From NCBI RefSeq assembly GCF_000085865.1, contig NC_013511.1, forward strand, positions 206,516-270,515: a DNA stretch of 64,000 nt, given 5' to 3'. The translations under genes were made by a program, and so were the position numbers. The stretch is from Metamycoplasma hominis ATCC 23114 (GTDB taxonomy: Bacteria > Bacillota_I > Bacilli_A > Mycoplasmatales > Metamycoplasmataceae). Each line of letters starts with the position of its first letter. Position 1 is the first letter of the stretch. Below the pieces are notes generated by a model that had not been told where the DNA came from, searched no databases, and worked only from the letters and a program-made list of their open reading frames with translations. Positions 9,693-19,368 of this stretch are shown in pieces.

Positions 9693-10250
9693 TTACGCTC
9701 TTCCAGTGTATTTACCAGTTTCGGTTGAAATAGTAACTATTTCACCTTCTTTTATAAATAATGGTGTTTCAACAACATAGCCGGTTTCTAGAGTAACCTT
9801 TTTTTGTGCTGCTTGAGCTGTGTTGCCTTTAACTGCATCTGGTGCTTCGACAACTTTTAAATTTACATTGGCAGGTAATTCAATGTCTAAAACCTCATTT
9901 TGAAATTTTCTTACTATTACCTTTTGTCCTTCTTTAAGAAAGTTTAATTCTCAATTAAGATGTTCCGAAGGTATTTCAATTTGTTCAAAAGTTTCTTGAT
10001 CCATTAAAACTACAACGTCTCCTGCATTGTATAGATAATCCATATTTGATTTTTCAATCATTGCTGGTTCAACTTTTTCGCCACCAGTAAATGACTTAAT
10101 TGTTGTTGAACCTGTTCTTAGATCTTTAACTTTTGCTTTAACATTTGCTTGGCCGCGGCCTTGTTTTGAATGCGCTGCTTCAAGCACTACATAAATATTG
10201 CCTTCTAATTTAAATGTAACTCCTGGTTTTAAATCGTTAACATTTATCAT
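9693..10250 (-). CDS. efp: Translation elongation factor P
   Basis: The product has 185 residues, the normal EF-P size, with three beta-barrel domains. An AAAGGAG sequence precedes the ATG at 10250. EF-P binds between the P and E sites of the ribosome and relieves stalling at polyproline. The loop that reaches the peptidyl-transferase centre reads SKQGRGQA (28-35), with Arg32 at the tip position where E. coli has the modified Lys34, and with Gln instead of the usual Pro in the KPG turn. An Arg tip is known in other EF-P lineages. No modifying enzyme gene is in this window. It is the first gene of a three-gene operon with overlapping or one-codon junctions. It is divergent from nadE. Confidence 0.95.
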
Positions 10251-10309
10251 AACGTACTCCTTTAAATTTAATTAATAAGGTATTTAATCTATAAACTTAA
10301 TAAATATAA

Positions 10310-10317
10310 ATTATAAT
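10310..10317. promoter_or_regulatory. Overlapping -10 boxes in the efp/nadE divergent gap
   Basis: ATTATAAT contains TATAAT on both strands (minus 10310-10315, plus 10312-10317), placed about 60 bp from each start codon. It could serve divergent transcription of efp and nadE. Assignment is by position only. Confidence 0.35.
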
Positions 10318-10382
10318 TAATTTATGGAATTTTACGTTTATTATTGTTAAATTTAATGATAATTGAAATAAGGTAGGTTAAA

Positions 10383-11147
10383 ATGGAAGATTTATTAAGA
10401 AAAGTTCCTAAGACAAAAAAAGAATTGAAGATATATTCGGTATTAATCAATAAAATAGTTTCTTGATTAAAGCAAAAAATAAACTCCTCAAATTCCAAAG
10501 GTATAACATTAGGAATATCAGGTGGAATTGATAGTTCAACATTAGCGTTAATTTCTGAATTAGCTTTTCCAAATGGTTGCAAATTTTATTATTTAAAAAC
10601 AGAAAATGATTCATATACAGAAAGCCATATTAAACTTTTGCAACTTAAATTAAAGACAAAAATTGAAATTATTAATTTAAGTTCTTGCTTTAAAAAAATA
10701 GTAAAGATTGCAAATATAATAAACCAAGGTTCAATTGCAAATACTAAATCCAGATTATTTATGACAACATTATATGGTCTTGCATTTCAAAACAAAAATC
10801 TTGTGCTTGGCACAGATAATTTTGATGAATATTATTTGGGATATTTTACAAAATATGGAGACGGTGGATGCGATTTACTGCCTTTTGCTAACATAAAAAA
10901 ATCTGATGTATATGCTATGGCGAGTTTGTTGGGTGTTCCACAGGAAATTATTGATAAAAAACCTAGTGCAACATTATACAAAAATCAATATGATGAAGAA
11001 GAATTAGGATTTAAATACTCAGATTTTGAAAAATATCTATTAGATCAAACATCTGTTTCTGAGGAATTAATTAAAAAGATAAAGAATATTCACAAGCAAA
11101 CTGAACACAAAAGAAAAGCAATCCCCAAGGGTCCAAAATTAAAATAA
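10383..11147 (+). CDS. nadE: NH3-dependent NAD+ synthetase
   Basis: The product has 254 residues, the length of the ammonia-dependent, single-domain enzyme. It adenylates nicotinate adenine dinucleotide and amidates it to NAD. The PP-loop ATP motif GISGGIDSST lies near residues 43-52. GTDNFDEYYLGYFTKYGDG near 140-158 is the conserved NAD-synthetase segment that binds the dinucleotide and Mg, and LLPFANIKKSDVY follows. The C-terminus has the HKRKAIPKGP ending seen in short NadE proteins. The start ATG at 10383 is in frame with no RBS of note (AGGTAGG about 6 bp upstream). Without a glutaminase domain, the cell must supply ammonia, for example from arginine or amino acid catabolism. Confidence 0.95.
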
Positions 11148-11152
11148 TGTTC

Positions 11153-11200
11153 AATATAAAAATTCAAGCATCCTTACCTAAATGCTTGAATTTTTATATT
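11153..11200. terminator. Strong shared terminator after nadE
   Basis: A 19-bp perfect stem (11153-11171 paired with 11182-11200, loop 10 bases) begins six bases after the nadE stop. The stem itself supplies T-rich and A-rich sides, so it can end transcription from both nadE and the convergent minus-strand gene whose stop is at 11206. Confidence 0.8.
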
Positions 11201-11205
11201 GTTTT

Positions 11206-12336
11206 TTATGCTTTTAAATTGTTTGCTTTTGTTCAATTGCTAAAAAAATTATTTAAGTTTAATGTTTTTATTGTTGAAATGTTTAGTTTAATTAATCCTT
11301 TGTTTTCGATATTAAATAAGGGGTTGTAAATATTCAGGGTATAATCATTAATTTTTTCATTTCACAATTTAAAATTACTATTTAACTTTAAATTGATAAT
11401 GCCATTAAAGTGACTTGGAATGTAAAATCCTTTTTTGATTGAATTATTATATGATTTAATTTTTAAAAAATCTTGTGTTTCTTTGCTAAAAATATATGAA
11501 TCATTTAGAAAGTAATTAAAAGTATAAGAAAGGGGTCCATTTTTTTCTAAAGTATATTCTAATTTGTTAGTAATATTTAATTTATTATTTTGACTATAAA
11601 AATTAATTGAATCAAAAATTGGATTTTTTAATTCTGGATAATCATAAATAATTTTTTTGTTATGTTGGTTTGTTTCAATAAAGCTTTGCGAATATCCAAT
11701 GTGATTTCAGGGCATATTTTGTTTCAGCTGATTGAATTTAAAATATGTAACAAAAAATTCTTTAACTACAGTTGCAGAAGAATTATTAACATCTTCTTTA
11801 AAACTCTTGTCAGTAAGAAAAATATCAATATTTTTTAGGGTTCTTGTTTTAAAATCTGAGTCTATATTTCTATTATCTGATAGGTTATTTGCTAAGTCAT
11901 AGTTAATAAGAATATTGGCTCCGACTTTATAGCTCAAATAATCTCTAATTTTTGTATAAGCATCAATTTTTATTATCAGTTTTTTTTCTAAAAATATAGG
12001 TTTTCCATCTTCATATTTATCAATTTTAAAGTGAATATATTCATCATTTGTTTTATGATAAATCGACAAATTTAGAGATTTTTTATTTATTGAAATTTCT
12101 TTTTTTGTAGCAACTTCATAAATCAATCTATGAATTGAGAAAGTGATTGATAATTTATTGCTTTTTTCATCTCTATTTATTTTGATAAATATTGGATATT
12201 TTTTTAGCATCGTATTAGATACTAAAGTATTCGATTTTAAAGATTTTGAAGCAGATATTTTAAAAGTTACATCTTCACAAATATAGTTTTTTGCCAGGAT
12301 ATCATTTGCCTTTTTTTCAACAACTATTTGGTACAA
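11206..12336 (-). CDS. Unknown protein, probably the extracellular body of a split membrane protein
   Basis: The frame gives about 376 residues with TGA as Trp, ending at TAA 11206. It has no ATG near its beginning: the frame opens after a TAA at 12352, and the first usable codon is TTG at 12336 (LYQIVVEKKAND). The body is rich in beta-strand-like, lysine- and asparagine-rich segments and has no membrane helix of its own. Immediately upstream, in another frame, is a 51-codon ORF with a good RBS and one membrane helix. A -1 shift within the A-rich overlap (12327-12350) would join the two into one signal-anchored surface protein. I do not recognise the family. Confidence 0.55.
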
Positions 12337-12479
12337 TCTTTCTTTTCTTCTTTAAAAATATTTTCTTTGAATTCACAAATCAATCTAGTTTTTGCTATAA
12401 AATACAAATAATAAAAGGGGATTCAATATTTATATAAATCGTGTTGCTTCTTTTCTTTGTCTATTTTATATTTTTCCAT
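12324..12479 (-). CDS. Small membrane ORF, likely the N-terminus of the following gene
   Basis: The product has 51 residues starting at ATG 12479, with a clear GGAGG 4 bp upstream. A charged start (MEKYKIDKEKKQHDLYKYW) leads into one membrane helix, WIPFYYLYFIAKTRLI (about 19-34), then a charged tail ending at TAG 12324. It overlaps the next frame's opening by about 28 bp, in a purine run that would be slippery or prone to indels. The simplest reading is one membrane-anchored protein with a frameshift, either programmed, mutational or from sequencing. A free-standing 51-residue protein coupled to a TTG-started gene is the alternative. Confidence 0.5.
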
Positions 12480-12490
12480 TGATCCTCCGG

Positions 12491-12514
12491 TGTCTAGAAT
12501 TTGCCTTCTAGACA
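12491..12514 (-). promoter_or_regulatory. Perfect hairpin just upstream of the Shine-Dalgarno of the split gene
   Basis: TGTCTAGAA and TTCTAGACA form a 9-bp perfect inverted repeat around a 6-base loop. On the minus strand it ends four bases before the GGAGG that serves the ATG at 12479. No T-run follows, so it is not an intrinsic terminator. It could be a translational control hairpin, an mRNA-stability element or a dimeric operator. Confidence 0.5.
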
Positions 12515-12605
12515 TAATAATGTAACCATGAAAATTAAGGATTTTGCCAAATTTTGGGAATTGTGAAATCTCTTATTTATTACATAAATAAAGAAAATTT
12601 ATTGT

Positions 12606-12953
12606 CTAAAAAATCAAGAATCAAGCAATTGCTAAAATTAAATAATTTAATTTACGATAATATGATGATTTAGAAAAGAAAAAGTCTGTTCACTTAATAT
12701 CATCTTTAAGTTCTTTAAAATATTTAATATAAATACATTTCAAATCATCACTCAATGAAGATTCAAACAATTTTGCTGTTTTTAAAACATTCTTTTGAAT
12801 TAAAAATTTAAGTGAAATTAAATTCTCTTTATTAAAAATTTCGGGAATTTTATTTATATCTATTTTAATTTTTCGTTCCCTTAACTCTTTTATTATTTCC
12901 TTAAAATAATTAAAACATTTTAAAAAGAATGCTCTGTTGCTACTACGACGCAT
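12606..12953 (-). CDS. Small conserved mycoplasma protein, possibly MG284/MPN403-like
   Basis: The product has 115 residues. I chose ATG 12953 because TGGAGG lies about 7 bp before it; a TTG 66 bp further upstream would add a poorly supported N-terminus. The protein is basic and helical, beginning MRRSSNRAFFLKCFNYFKEII, with a RERKIKIDINKIPEIF middle and a hydrophobic C-terminal tail (YLILAIAWFLIF). The opening resembles the small MG284/MPN403 group as I remember it, but I cannot confirm this. Single-strand context offers little: it lies between the ppa terminator and the split membrane gene. The C-terminal hydrophobic segment suggests membrane association. Function is unknown. Confidence 0.5.
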
Positions 12954-13043
12954 TTTTTGCCTCCATTTAAATTGCGTTTTGTATGATTTTATATCTTTAT
13001 TTTTAGTAAATAATTTCAAAAAAAGTTAAATAAAAATCTAAAA

Positions 13044-13075
13044 AAAAGTAAGTTATACAAAAAAAACTTACTTTT
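13044..13075 (-). terminator. Terminator of ppa
   Basis: An 11-bp perfect stem (13044-13054 with 13065-13075) has a 10-base loop. On the minus strand it is followed by a run of T, as expected for an intrinsic terminator 20 bp after the ppa stop. Confidence 0.8.
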
Positions 13076-13094
13076 AGGTTTTGTATTTTTGATT

Positions 13095-13643
13095 TTATAA
13101 ATATTTGTCAGGATGTTCAATTTTCATTTTTTTAATAAATTCATCTTTATCAAGAGAACCATATTTTTTCATTAATTCTTGACATTCTTTATATTCATTT
13201 TCGGCTCAAACAACATCTTCAAATCCTGTTACTAATGTAGCATTTTTACCCTTAAATTCTTTATAAGTAGAAAAGAAATTTCTTACTTGAACTAATCACA
13301 TTTGATCGACATCTGCCAATGATTTAATATTATCTAATCTATAATCATCTGCGTGAACTGCAATTAATTTAGTATCTGTTTCGCCACCATCAATCATTTT
13401 CATTGCACCAATTAGTCTTGCATTTAATGATGTTCCGGGTAAAAAACTTTCTGAAGAATAAACTAATACATCCAATTCATCTCCGTCTCAATCTAGTGCA
13501 TCAGATAAATAGCCATAATTTGCAGGATATTTAAAATCACCTCTTAAAATTCTGTCAACTTTGATTTTGTTGCTTTTGCGGTCATATTCATATTTAATTT
13601 TTGAATCTTTACTAATTTCAATGTTTACTTCTAAATTTTTCAT
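13095..13643 (-). CDS. ppa: Inorganic pyrophosphatase, family I
   Basis: The product has 182 residues with three TGA Trp codons, so it is invisible when TGA is read as stop. It hydrolyses pyrophosphate released by tRNA charging, NTP-dependent synthesis and NAD synthesis. The family I signature is present as [10 protein letters not shown] (about residues 52-61), carrying the Mg-binding aspartates. [19 protein letters not shown] (28-46) matches the substrate-binding start, and HADDYRLDN and the YKEFKGK segment complete the site. Length and motif spacing are normal for the soluble bacterial enzyme. It has its own terminator and is divergent from ruvA across a 128-bp gap that holds an inverted repeat. 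Confidence 0.95.
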
Positions 13644-13680
13644 ATGCTTATTTTATCACTTTCATAGAAATTCCTTATTG

Positions 13681-13720
13681 TTTGGGAAAAAAATAAGAGT
13701 TTTCGCTTATTTTTCCCAAA
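13681..13720 (+). promoter_or_regulatory. TTTTCGCT element upstream of ruvA, within an inverted repeat
   Basis: Read toward ruvA the element is TTTTCGCTTATTTTTCCC (13700-13717), starting 72 bp before the ruvA ATG. It overlaps an imperfect inverted repeat: TTTGGGAAAAAAATAAG (13681-13697) mirrors CTTATTTTTCCCAAA (13706-13720) with two extra A in the left arm. A partial copy of the element thus also faces ppa. It is not followed by a T-run, so it is not a typical terminator. Confidence 0.55.
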
Positions 13721-13771
13721 TGAAATAATAGTCAGAAAAATCCAATAAACTTAAAAGTATGAGGAGCAAAA

Positions 13772-14392
13772 ATGAAAATATATTTATATGGAAAAATAAT
13801 GCACGTAAACACTAACTATTTAATTTTAGATCATAATGGTGAGGGTGAATTGATATACGTGGCAGATATAAAAAGATTTAATAAGGATGATCTGAGAAAA
13901 ATATTTATTTACGATGTGGTAAATGAATATAAAAAAACTACTTATGGATTTGAAAATTTTAAAGAATTAATAATTTTTGAAGATTTAATTTCATTACAAG
14001 GTTTAGGACCTAAGACAGCAATTTCTCTTCTAAATTTAGGATGAGAAAATTTAATTCAACTAATTGCAAACGAAGATAAAGATAAATTATGCGAAGCGTC
14101 TTATGTAAGTTTGAGGATTGCAAACAATATAATTTTTGCCTATAAACAAAAATATGCAAAATTTTTATCAAAATTAAGCGATGAAGATTTACTTAAAATC
14201 AAGAGCAAAAACACAAGCGACTCTTTAAGAGAAAAATTTGAATATACAATGAGAATGCTCGGTTTTAAAAAACAACAAATTTCATACGCATTAGAAAAAA
14301 TGAGTATAACCGAAAATATTGAAGAATCAGTTGAAAATGCAATAAAAATAATTGGAATGAAGCAAAATGAGTCAAGAGTTCTCGATCAATAG
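13772..14392 (+). CDS. ruvA: Holliday junction branch migration protein RuvA
   Basis: The product has 206 residues with one TGA Trp. GAGGAG lies 7 bp before the ATG at 13772. RuvA tetramers bind four-way junctions and load RuvB rings. The N-terminal OB-fold (1-62) begins MKIYLYGKI. The helix-hairpin-helix segment [15 protein letters not shown] (about 76-90) holds the classic LxGxGxKTA motif that contacts junction DNA; the second hairpin is weaker. The C-terminal domain that touches RuvB (about 150-200) is present, with the [13 protein letters not shown] helix. The gene is in an operon with ruvB, overlapping it by 26 bp, and carries a TTTTCGCT element upstream. Confidence 0.93.
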
Positions 14393-15320
14393 TTTTGATG
14401 AATTTGTAGGCCAAGAAAAACTAATTTCCACTATTAAAATAATAATAGAATCTGCAAAGGTTCAAAAAAAACAAATTGATCATTTACTATTTTACGGCCC
14501 GCCAGGTTTAGGAAAAACTACACTTGCTAAAATAATTTCAAAAGAAACAAAAAGCAATATTGTTTATGTTCAAGGTCCATTAATCGAAAAAAAGAGTGAT
14601 GTATTGACTATTTTTTCTTCAATAAATGATAATGACATAATTTTTATTGATGAAATTCATGGCATAAACAAAAATATTGAAGAATTATTTTATTCAGCAT
14701 TAGAAGAAGGAACAATTGATGTTGCGTTGGGCGTTGATGGTGATAAAAAAATCATGAGAATGAAACTAAAAAAATTTTGTTTGATTGCTGCCACAACAAA
14801 AATCAATTTATTATCCAAACCATTAAAAGATCGTTTTGGCTATATAGGAAAATTAAGCGATTATAGCGACTTAGAAATTGCTAAGATAATTTTTAACTCT
14901 GCAACTAAAAATAAGATAAAAATTAAAAATGATGCGATTAATTTTATTGCAATTCATTCAAGGCAAACACCAAGAGTCGCTAATACTCTTTTAAAAAGAG
15001 TTAATGATTTTGCCATATATTACAAAATTGATCTAATTGACTTGGAAACCGTGAAGAAAGCCTTTTCGTATTTAGGTATTTATTTGTATGGTTTGTATTC
15101 GCCTCAAATTGAATATTTAAAAACATTACATAAAGTATTTAATGACAAATTTTCTTCGCTTGATGCGATAAGTTCAATAATTAAGGATGATAAATATACT
15201 ATTTTAAATGATATTGAGCCTATATTATTGATTTATAAGTTAATTGAGAAATCACCCCGTGGTAGAAAAATTACAAACAATGGCATAGAATATTTAAAGA
15301 GTCAAAATATAATTACTTAA
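14367..15320 (+). CDS. ruvB: Holliday junction helicase motor RuvB
   Basis: The product has 317 residues. It is an AAA+ ATPase that drives branch migration with RuvA. GPPGLGKTT (44-52) is Walker A, IIFIDEIHG (about 92-100) is Walker B, a sensor 1 Thr is in AATTKINLLS, and the arginine finger is in KPLKDRFGY. SRQTPRVANTLLKRV is the sensor 2 segment. The C-terminal winged helix carries SPRGRKITNNGIEYL. The family's otherwise conserved ATTRAGLL is KINLL here, a common drift in mycoplasmas. It starts inside the 3' end of ruvA, implying coupled translation, and a small hairpin at 15311-15333 ends the operon. Confidence 0.95.
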   Translation: MSQEFSINSFDEFVGQEKLISTIKIIIESAKVQKKQIDHLLFYGPPGLGKTTLAKIISKETKSNIVYVQGPLIEKKSDVLTIFSSINDNDIIFIDEIHGINKNIEELFYSALEEGTIDVALGVDGDKKIMRMKLKKFCLIAATTKINLLSKPLKDRFGYIGKLSDYSDLEIAKIIFNSATKNKIKIKNDAINFIAIHSRQTPRVANTLLKRVNDFAIYYKIDLIDLETVKKAFSYLGIYLYGLYSPQIEYLKTLHKVFNDKFSSLDAISSIIKDDKYTILNDIEPILLIYKLIEKSPRGRKITNNGIEYLKSQNIIT

Positions 15321-15333
15321 TTACTAAGTAATT
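15311..15333 (+). terminator. Terminator of ruvAB
   Basis: AATTACTT and AAGTAATT form an 8-bp stem overlapping the ruvB stop codon, followed by a TTAATATTTT tail. The stem is weak (AT-rich), so termination may be partial. Confidence 0.5.
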
Positions 15334-15363
15334 TTAATATTTTAGATAACATGCATTTTTTAG

Positions 15364-15369
15364 TATAAT
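15364..15369 (+). promoter_or_regulatory. -10 box of secDF
   Basis: TATAAT in the context TTAGTATAAT, 10 bases before the secDF ATG at 15380. No Shine-Dalgarno fits in the interval, so the mRNA probably starts within a few bases of the ATG. Confidence 0.6.
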
Positions 15370-15379
15370 TATTAACTAT

Positions 15380-18076
15380 ATGAAGAAAACAAAAATTTTA
15401 AACAATAAATTTAGATGAGTTATTAGCATTTTTTTAATTTTAATTTTATTGATTGTGACAATTTTAGGATCGATTTTTTATTTGTTTCCGCAACTTAAAA
15501 AACAATCCAATTCAAATGTTACATTTGCTAAAATTGGGTTAAAAATAGAAAGGGAAAATCAAAAAGAAAACTCGTATAAAAAATCATATGGATTATCAGA
15601 TCAAGAAATTTTGAATTTGACTAAGAATTACATAGGAAACCAAAACGGGGTTTTAAGTACTTCATATGATATTAATTTAGTATCTAAAAATTTGATTTCT
15701 GCTACTAGTTATCAAGATAAAACAGATAAGGATGTTAATAATTTAATATCCAATTTTGTTAATAAGCCTTATTTAACAGTAACTGATGGTGGCGGTAATC
15801 CATTATTTTATAAAGGTGAATATGTTTCTAGGTTTTATCCAAATCCTGATGTTCCTAGAACTCTTAAAGATTTTTTGAAAAATGGACCTCAAAACTACAA
15901 TATTAGCGTAGAAAAAAATCCAGCAACAACCTACAACAAATTTGGTGCAAGACAAAAAATTCAAGTTAAATTGGATGAATATGGATGGGATAGTTTTGTG
16001 CAAATGATAAACGAGTACATGCTTGCAACAAATTTATCTTTACAACGTAATAGAAAAGCCTCGCGTGAAGAAATTATAAATAACCCAGGCAATAAAATTT
16101 ACTTTTGAATGAATTTGGCAGAATTCATTCGCAGAGCAAAAACCGAGTTTCCAGATGAATGAAAGGCAGCAGGAGAAAATCCTATAAACTTTGCTTATGT
16201 TGGAAATTCTGCTTTGCCTGAAATAAAAAAGGACAAAAAAGGGAATATCATTGATATTAAATATCCTGTTTTAAAATCAAAAGAAATTAATGCAAGAAAA
16301 TATTTGATATCAGCAGTCAATCCCGCAACATCTAGAATACTTTCAACCGAAAAAAATGAATCATCATTTTATTTGGCAAACGAAAATCTTGAAGGTTTAA
16401 GCGATGAATATATTGCTGCTGCAATTAACTATTCATATGCCCCATTTAAATTAACTAAAACTTACAATTATTTTTTAACTGGTAGTTCAACAAATCAAAA
16501 TAGATATTTAGCAGTTTTAGCAATTTTATTTTCATTGTTTGCAGTATTTTTGATCGCAAAATATCGTTTATATGGAATCGTATCATCAATATGCTTGGCA
16601 TTTATGATATTTGTGTTTTTATCAATTATTACTTCATTTAATATATATATAACGGGAGCGGTAGCATTTACTTTCTTAATTTCTACATTCTTAACATTTT
16701 TAATGATTTGGCAAATATTAAGACGTCTAGATAAAGAAGTAAATTCAGGTTCTAACGGAATAAAAGCAACAAATAAATCATTAAGGTTTGGAATAATATC
16801 AACACTTGATATTGCCTTTGCATTAATTGTGGTTTCAATATTTACTATTTTTATAAAAACTTCATATTTAAATGCGATGGGCATAATGCTATTTATTGGA
16901 TTGGTTTCTGGATTGATTATTGGAGTATTGGTCAATGCGTTAATAATGTGAAATTTAATAAAAACAGAAACGTTTGATAAAAGAACAAATTGAATTGTTT
17001 GAAATAGCAAAAGAGCAAATTCTTTGATAGCAAAGATTGATTTAATCTCAAAATCAAAATATTTTAGTATAGGTTTTGCAATATTTGTAATATTAACCAT
17101 TGTATTCTATGGAATATATAGCGGTGTATTTGAAAGTACAAAATTAGGAATTAATGCTAGTGAAACATTAGCAAATAATTACTTATATTCTATTCAAAAA
17201 TCATCAATAAATGGTGATTGAAATAAAACTGAAGTTGATCAAATTATTAAATATTGAAAAGAATTAAATATTTCAAATGCAAATATTTTCTTTGAAAAAT
17301 CAAGTTTAACTAACGACTCATATAATTTATTAATTTCTTCAGCGGACAAGATTGATTCAACTAAATTAGAAGCTTTAAAGACATTTATTAATACTAAAAT
17401 TTCAGCTATAGGTAATGAATTTGATTTGAACATACACGAAATATCATTAAATGCAAATGGTGAATTAATCAATTTTGGATTTACTATTTTAATAATTGTG
17501 GTTTCATTAATAATTTGTGGAATATATAGCATTATAAGATTTGGTTTAATAGCGTTTTTTGTAATGTGAATAAACGAAATATTAGCAGTTATAAGTTCAA
17601 TAGTTTGATTAATAATTTGCCATGGACAATTTAACAATGGAATTTTAGGAGCATTGATATTATCTACTGCATTTAGTGTAGTTGATTCTATCTCTAATTC
17701 TCAAACAATCAAGGAAGAATTTGGCAATAATTTAAATACAAAAAATTACATATTTGAAATTGGCCAAATAAACAATATATTTAAAAAATATGTAATAGAA
17801 TCTTTGAATAAAAACATCTTCAATATATTCTTTGCAATTATTTTTGTGGCATCTACATATACGTTGATGACAGGCTTTAATGCAACAACAATATTGGTAA
17901 CTTCAATGTTTATTATTTCAAATTCATTTATCAATTTATTTATATTACCAAACATTTGAAGATTGATGTATATAAAGAGATATTCAATCAAGCAAAAGAG
18001 AATTGAAACTAAATATTGAGAAACAGAAAAGATTAGCGAACAAACATTTGTTGGTATTAATGATTTTAATATCTAA
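15380..18076 (+). CDS. secDF: Protein translocase subunit SecDF (fused SecD-SecF)
   Basis: The product has 898 residues with many TGA Trp codons; the reading frame is open from ATG 15380 to TAA 18074. SecDF uses the proton gradient to pull secreted proteins out of the SecYEG channel. The N-terminal helix (about 15-38) is followed by a large extracytoplasmic P1 region (40-370), then a five-helix block (about 375-540). There follows a second SecF-like half with its own N-terminal helix (about 555-580), a short outer loop, and five helices (about 695-860). The TGAVAFTFLISTF and VVDSISNSQTIKEE segments correspond to the conserved D4/D5 regions, though the canonical ALLxxIDANV wording is poorly kept. 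SecG is encoded 3 kb downstream on the same strand. The next gene, hisS, starts 14 bp later. Confidence 0.85.
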
Positions 18077-18090
18077 AAAAGGAGGAACCA

Positions 18091-19368
18091 ATGTTTCAAA
18101 GACTTAAAGGCACAAGAGATATATATGGGTTAGAAGAAAAGGTTTTGAATTTGATAGAAAATAAATTTTTTAAAATTATAAAAAATTACAATTTTAAAAG
18201 AATTTGCACACCGATAATTGAAGACGCTAACTTGTTTATAAGATCAGTTGGTGAAACTAGTGACATTGTTTCAAAAGAGATGTATCTGTTTAAGGATAAT
18301 GGCCAAAGAGACATTGCCTTAAGACCAGAAGGAACCGCTTCAACAATAAGAGCTTTTGTAGAAAACAAAATAAATAATTTAGAACCTACTAAATTAGCCT
18401 ATTTTGGACCTATGTTTAGATACGAACGCCCTCAAAAAGGTCGCTATAGACAATTTATTCAGGGAGGAGTTGAATTAATTGAAAATTCAACTATTGAGAA
18501 TAATTTTGAAATAATAAAATTGGCATATGATTTTTTAAAGTCGTTAAAAATTAGTAACATTACTTTAGAAATAAATAATTTGGGCTCTTTTGAGTCAAGA
18601 AATAACTACATAGAAATATTAAAAGAATATTTTTCTAAATACAAAGAACAATTGAATGAAATTTCTTTAATTAGATTGCAAAAGAATGTTTTGAGAATCT
18701 TAGATGATAAAGAAGAAATAAAAAAAGATTTTGTAAAAAATGCTCCAAAATTAATAGATTATTTATCTTCAATTGAAAAAGAAAGATTTAAAAATTTACT
18801 AGATTTACTAGATGAATTTGAAATCAAATATGTAATAAATCCCTACTTAGTCAGGGGACTTGATTACTACAATGATGTTGTTTTTGAATTTGTTTCAAAT
18901 TCAGATGCCCTTGGTTCGCAATGTACCGTTCTTGGGGGTGGAAGATATGATGGTATGATTAAAAGTTTTGGCGGACCTGATATAGGTTCTATTGGGTTTG
19001 CATTTGGAGTAGATAGATTAATGGAAATAATAATGTCAAATATTGACAATTATCCAGAGCTAAGTTTTAATGAAACGATATTAATTGCTTATTTGAATGA
19101 AGATGAAAAAAATGAAATAAGAAAAATTGCTTATGATTTGAGAAGGAATTTTCAAGTAATTTTTCCAAGTCAAAAACAATCAATTAAGAGTTTGTTTAAA
19201 CTTCAATATAAATTGCAACCAAAATATTTAATTTTTAAAGAATTAAATATGAAAAAAAATGAGTTGAAAATAAAATCACTTTTAAATGAAAGAAATATAA
19301 TTTATACTAATTTAGACGAATTTAAAAATATTATTAGTGAAATGAAAAGAGATGAAAACAATGAATAA
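18091..19368 (+). CDS. hisS: Histidine-tRNA ligase
   Basis: The product has 425 residues, normal for bacterial HisRS, with AAAGGAGG about 6 bp before the ATG. Class II core: motif 1 lies around residues 20-60 (RICTPIIEDANLF), motif 2 is FGPMFRYERPQKGRYRQF (about 108-125), and the HisRS-specific RGLDYYNDVVFEF (about 254-266) contacts the histidine. Motif 3, GSIGFAFGVDRL, lies near 300. The C-terminal anticodon-binding domain runs from about 330. It forms an operon with aspS, which overlaps it by 8 bp, the classic Firmicutes hisS-aspS arrangement. Confidence 0.97.
   Translation: MFQRLKGTRDIYGLEEKVLNLIENKFFKIIKNYNFKRICTPIIEDANLFIRSVGETSDIVSKEMYLFKDNGQRDIALRPEGTASTIRAFVENKINNLEPTKLAYFGPMFRYERPQKGRYRQFIQGGVELIENSTIENNFEIIKLAYDFLKSLKISNITLEINNLGSFESRNNYIEILKEYFSKYKEQLNEISLIRLQKNVLRILDDKEEIKKDFVKNAPKLIDYLSSIEKERFKNLLDLLDEFEIKYVINPYLVRGLDYYNDVVFEFVSNSDALGSQCTVLGGGRYDGMIKSFGGPDIGSIGFAFGVDRLMEIIMSNIDNYPELSFNETILIAYLNEDEKNEIRKIAYDLRRNFQVIFPSQKQSIKSLFKLQYKLQPKYLIFKELNMKKNELKIKSLLNERNIIYTNLDEFKNIISEMKRDENNE

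Noticed and set aside
16495..17100. A 201-codon open frame on the minus strand inside secDF
   Set aside because: It mirrors the membrane helices of SecDF, has no RBS, and the plus-strand frame is the recognisable protein.
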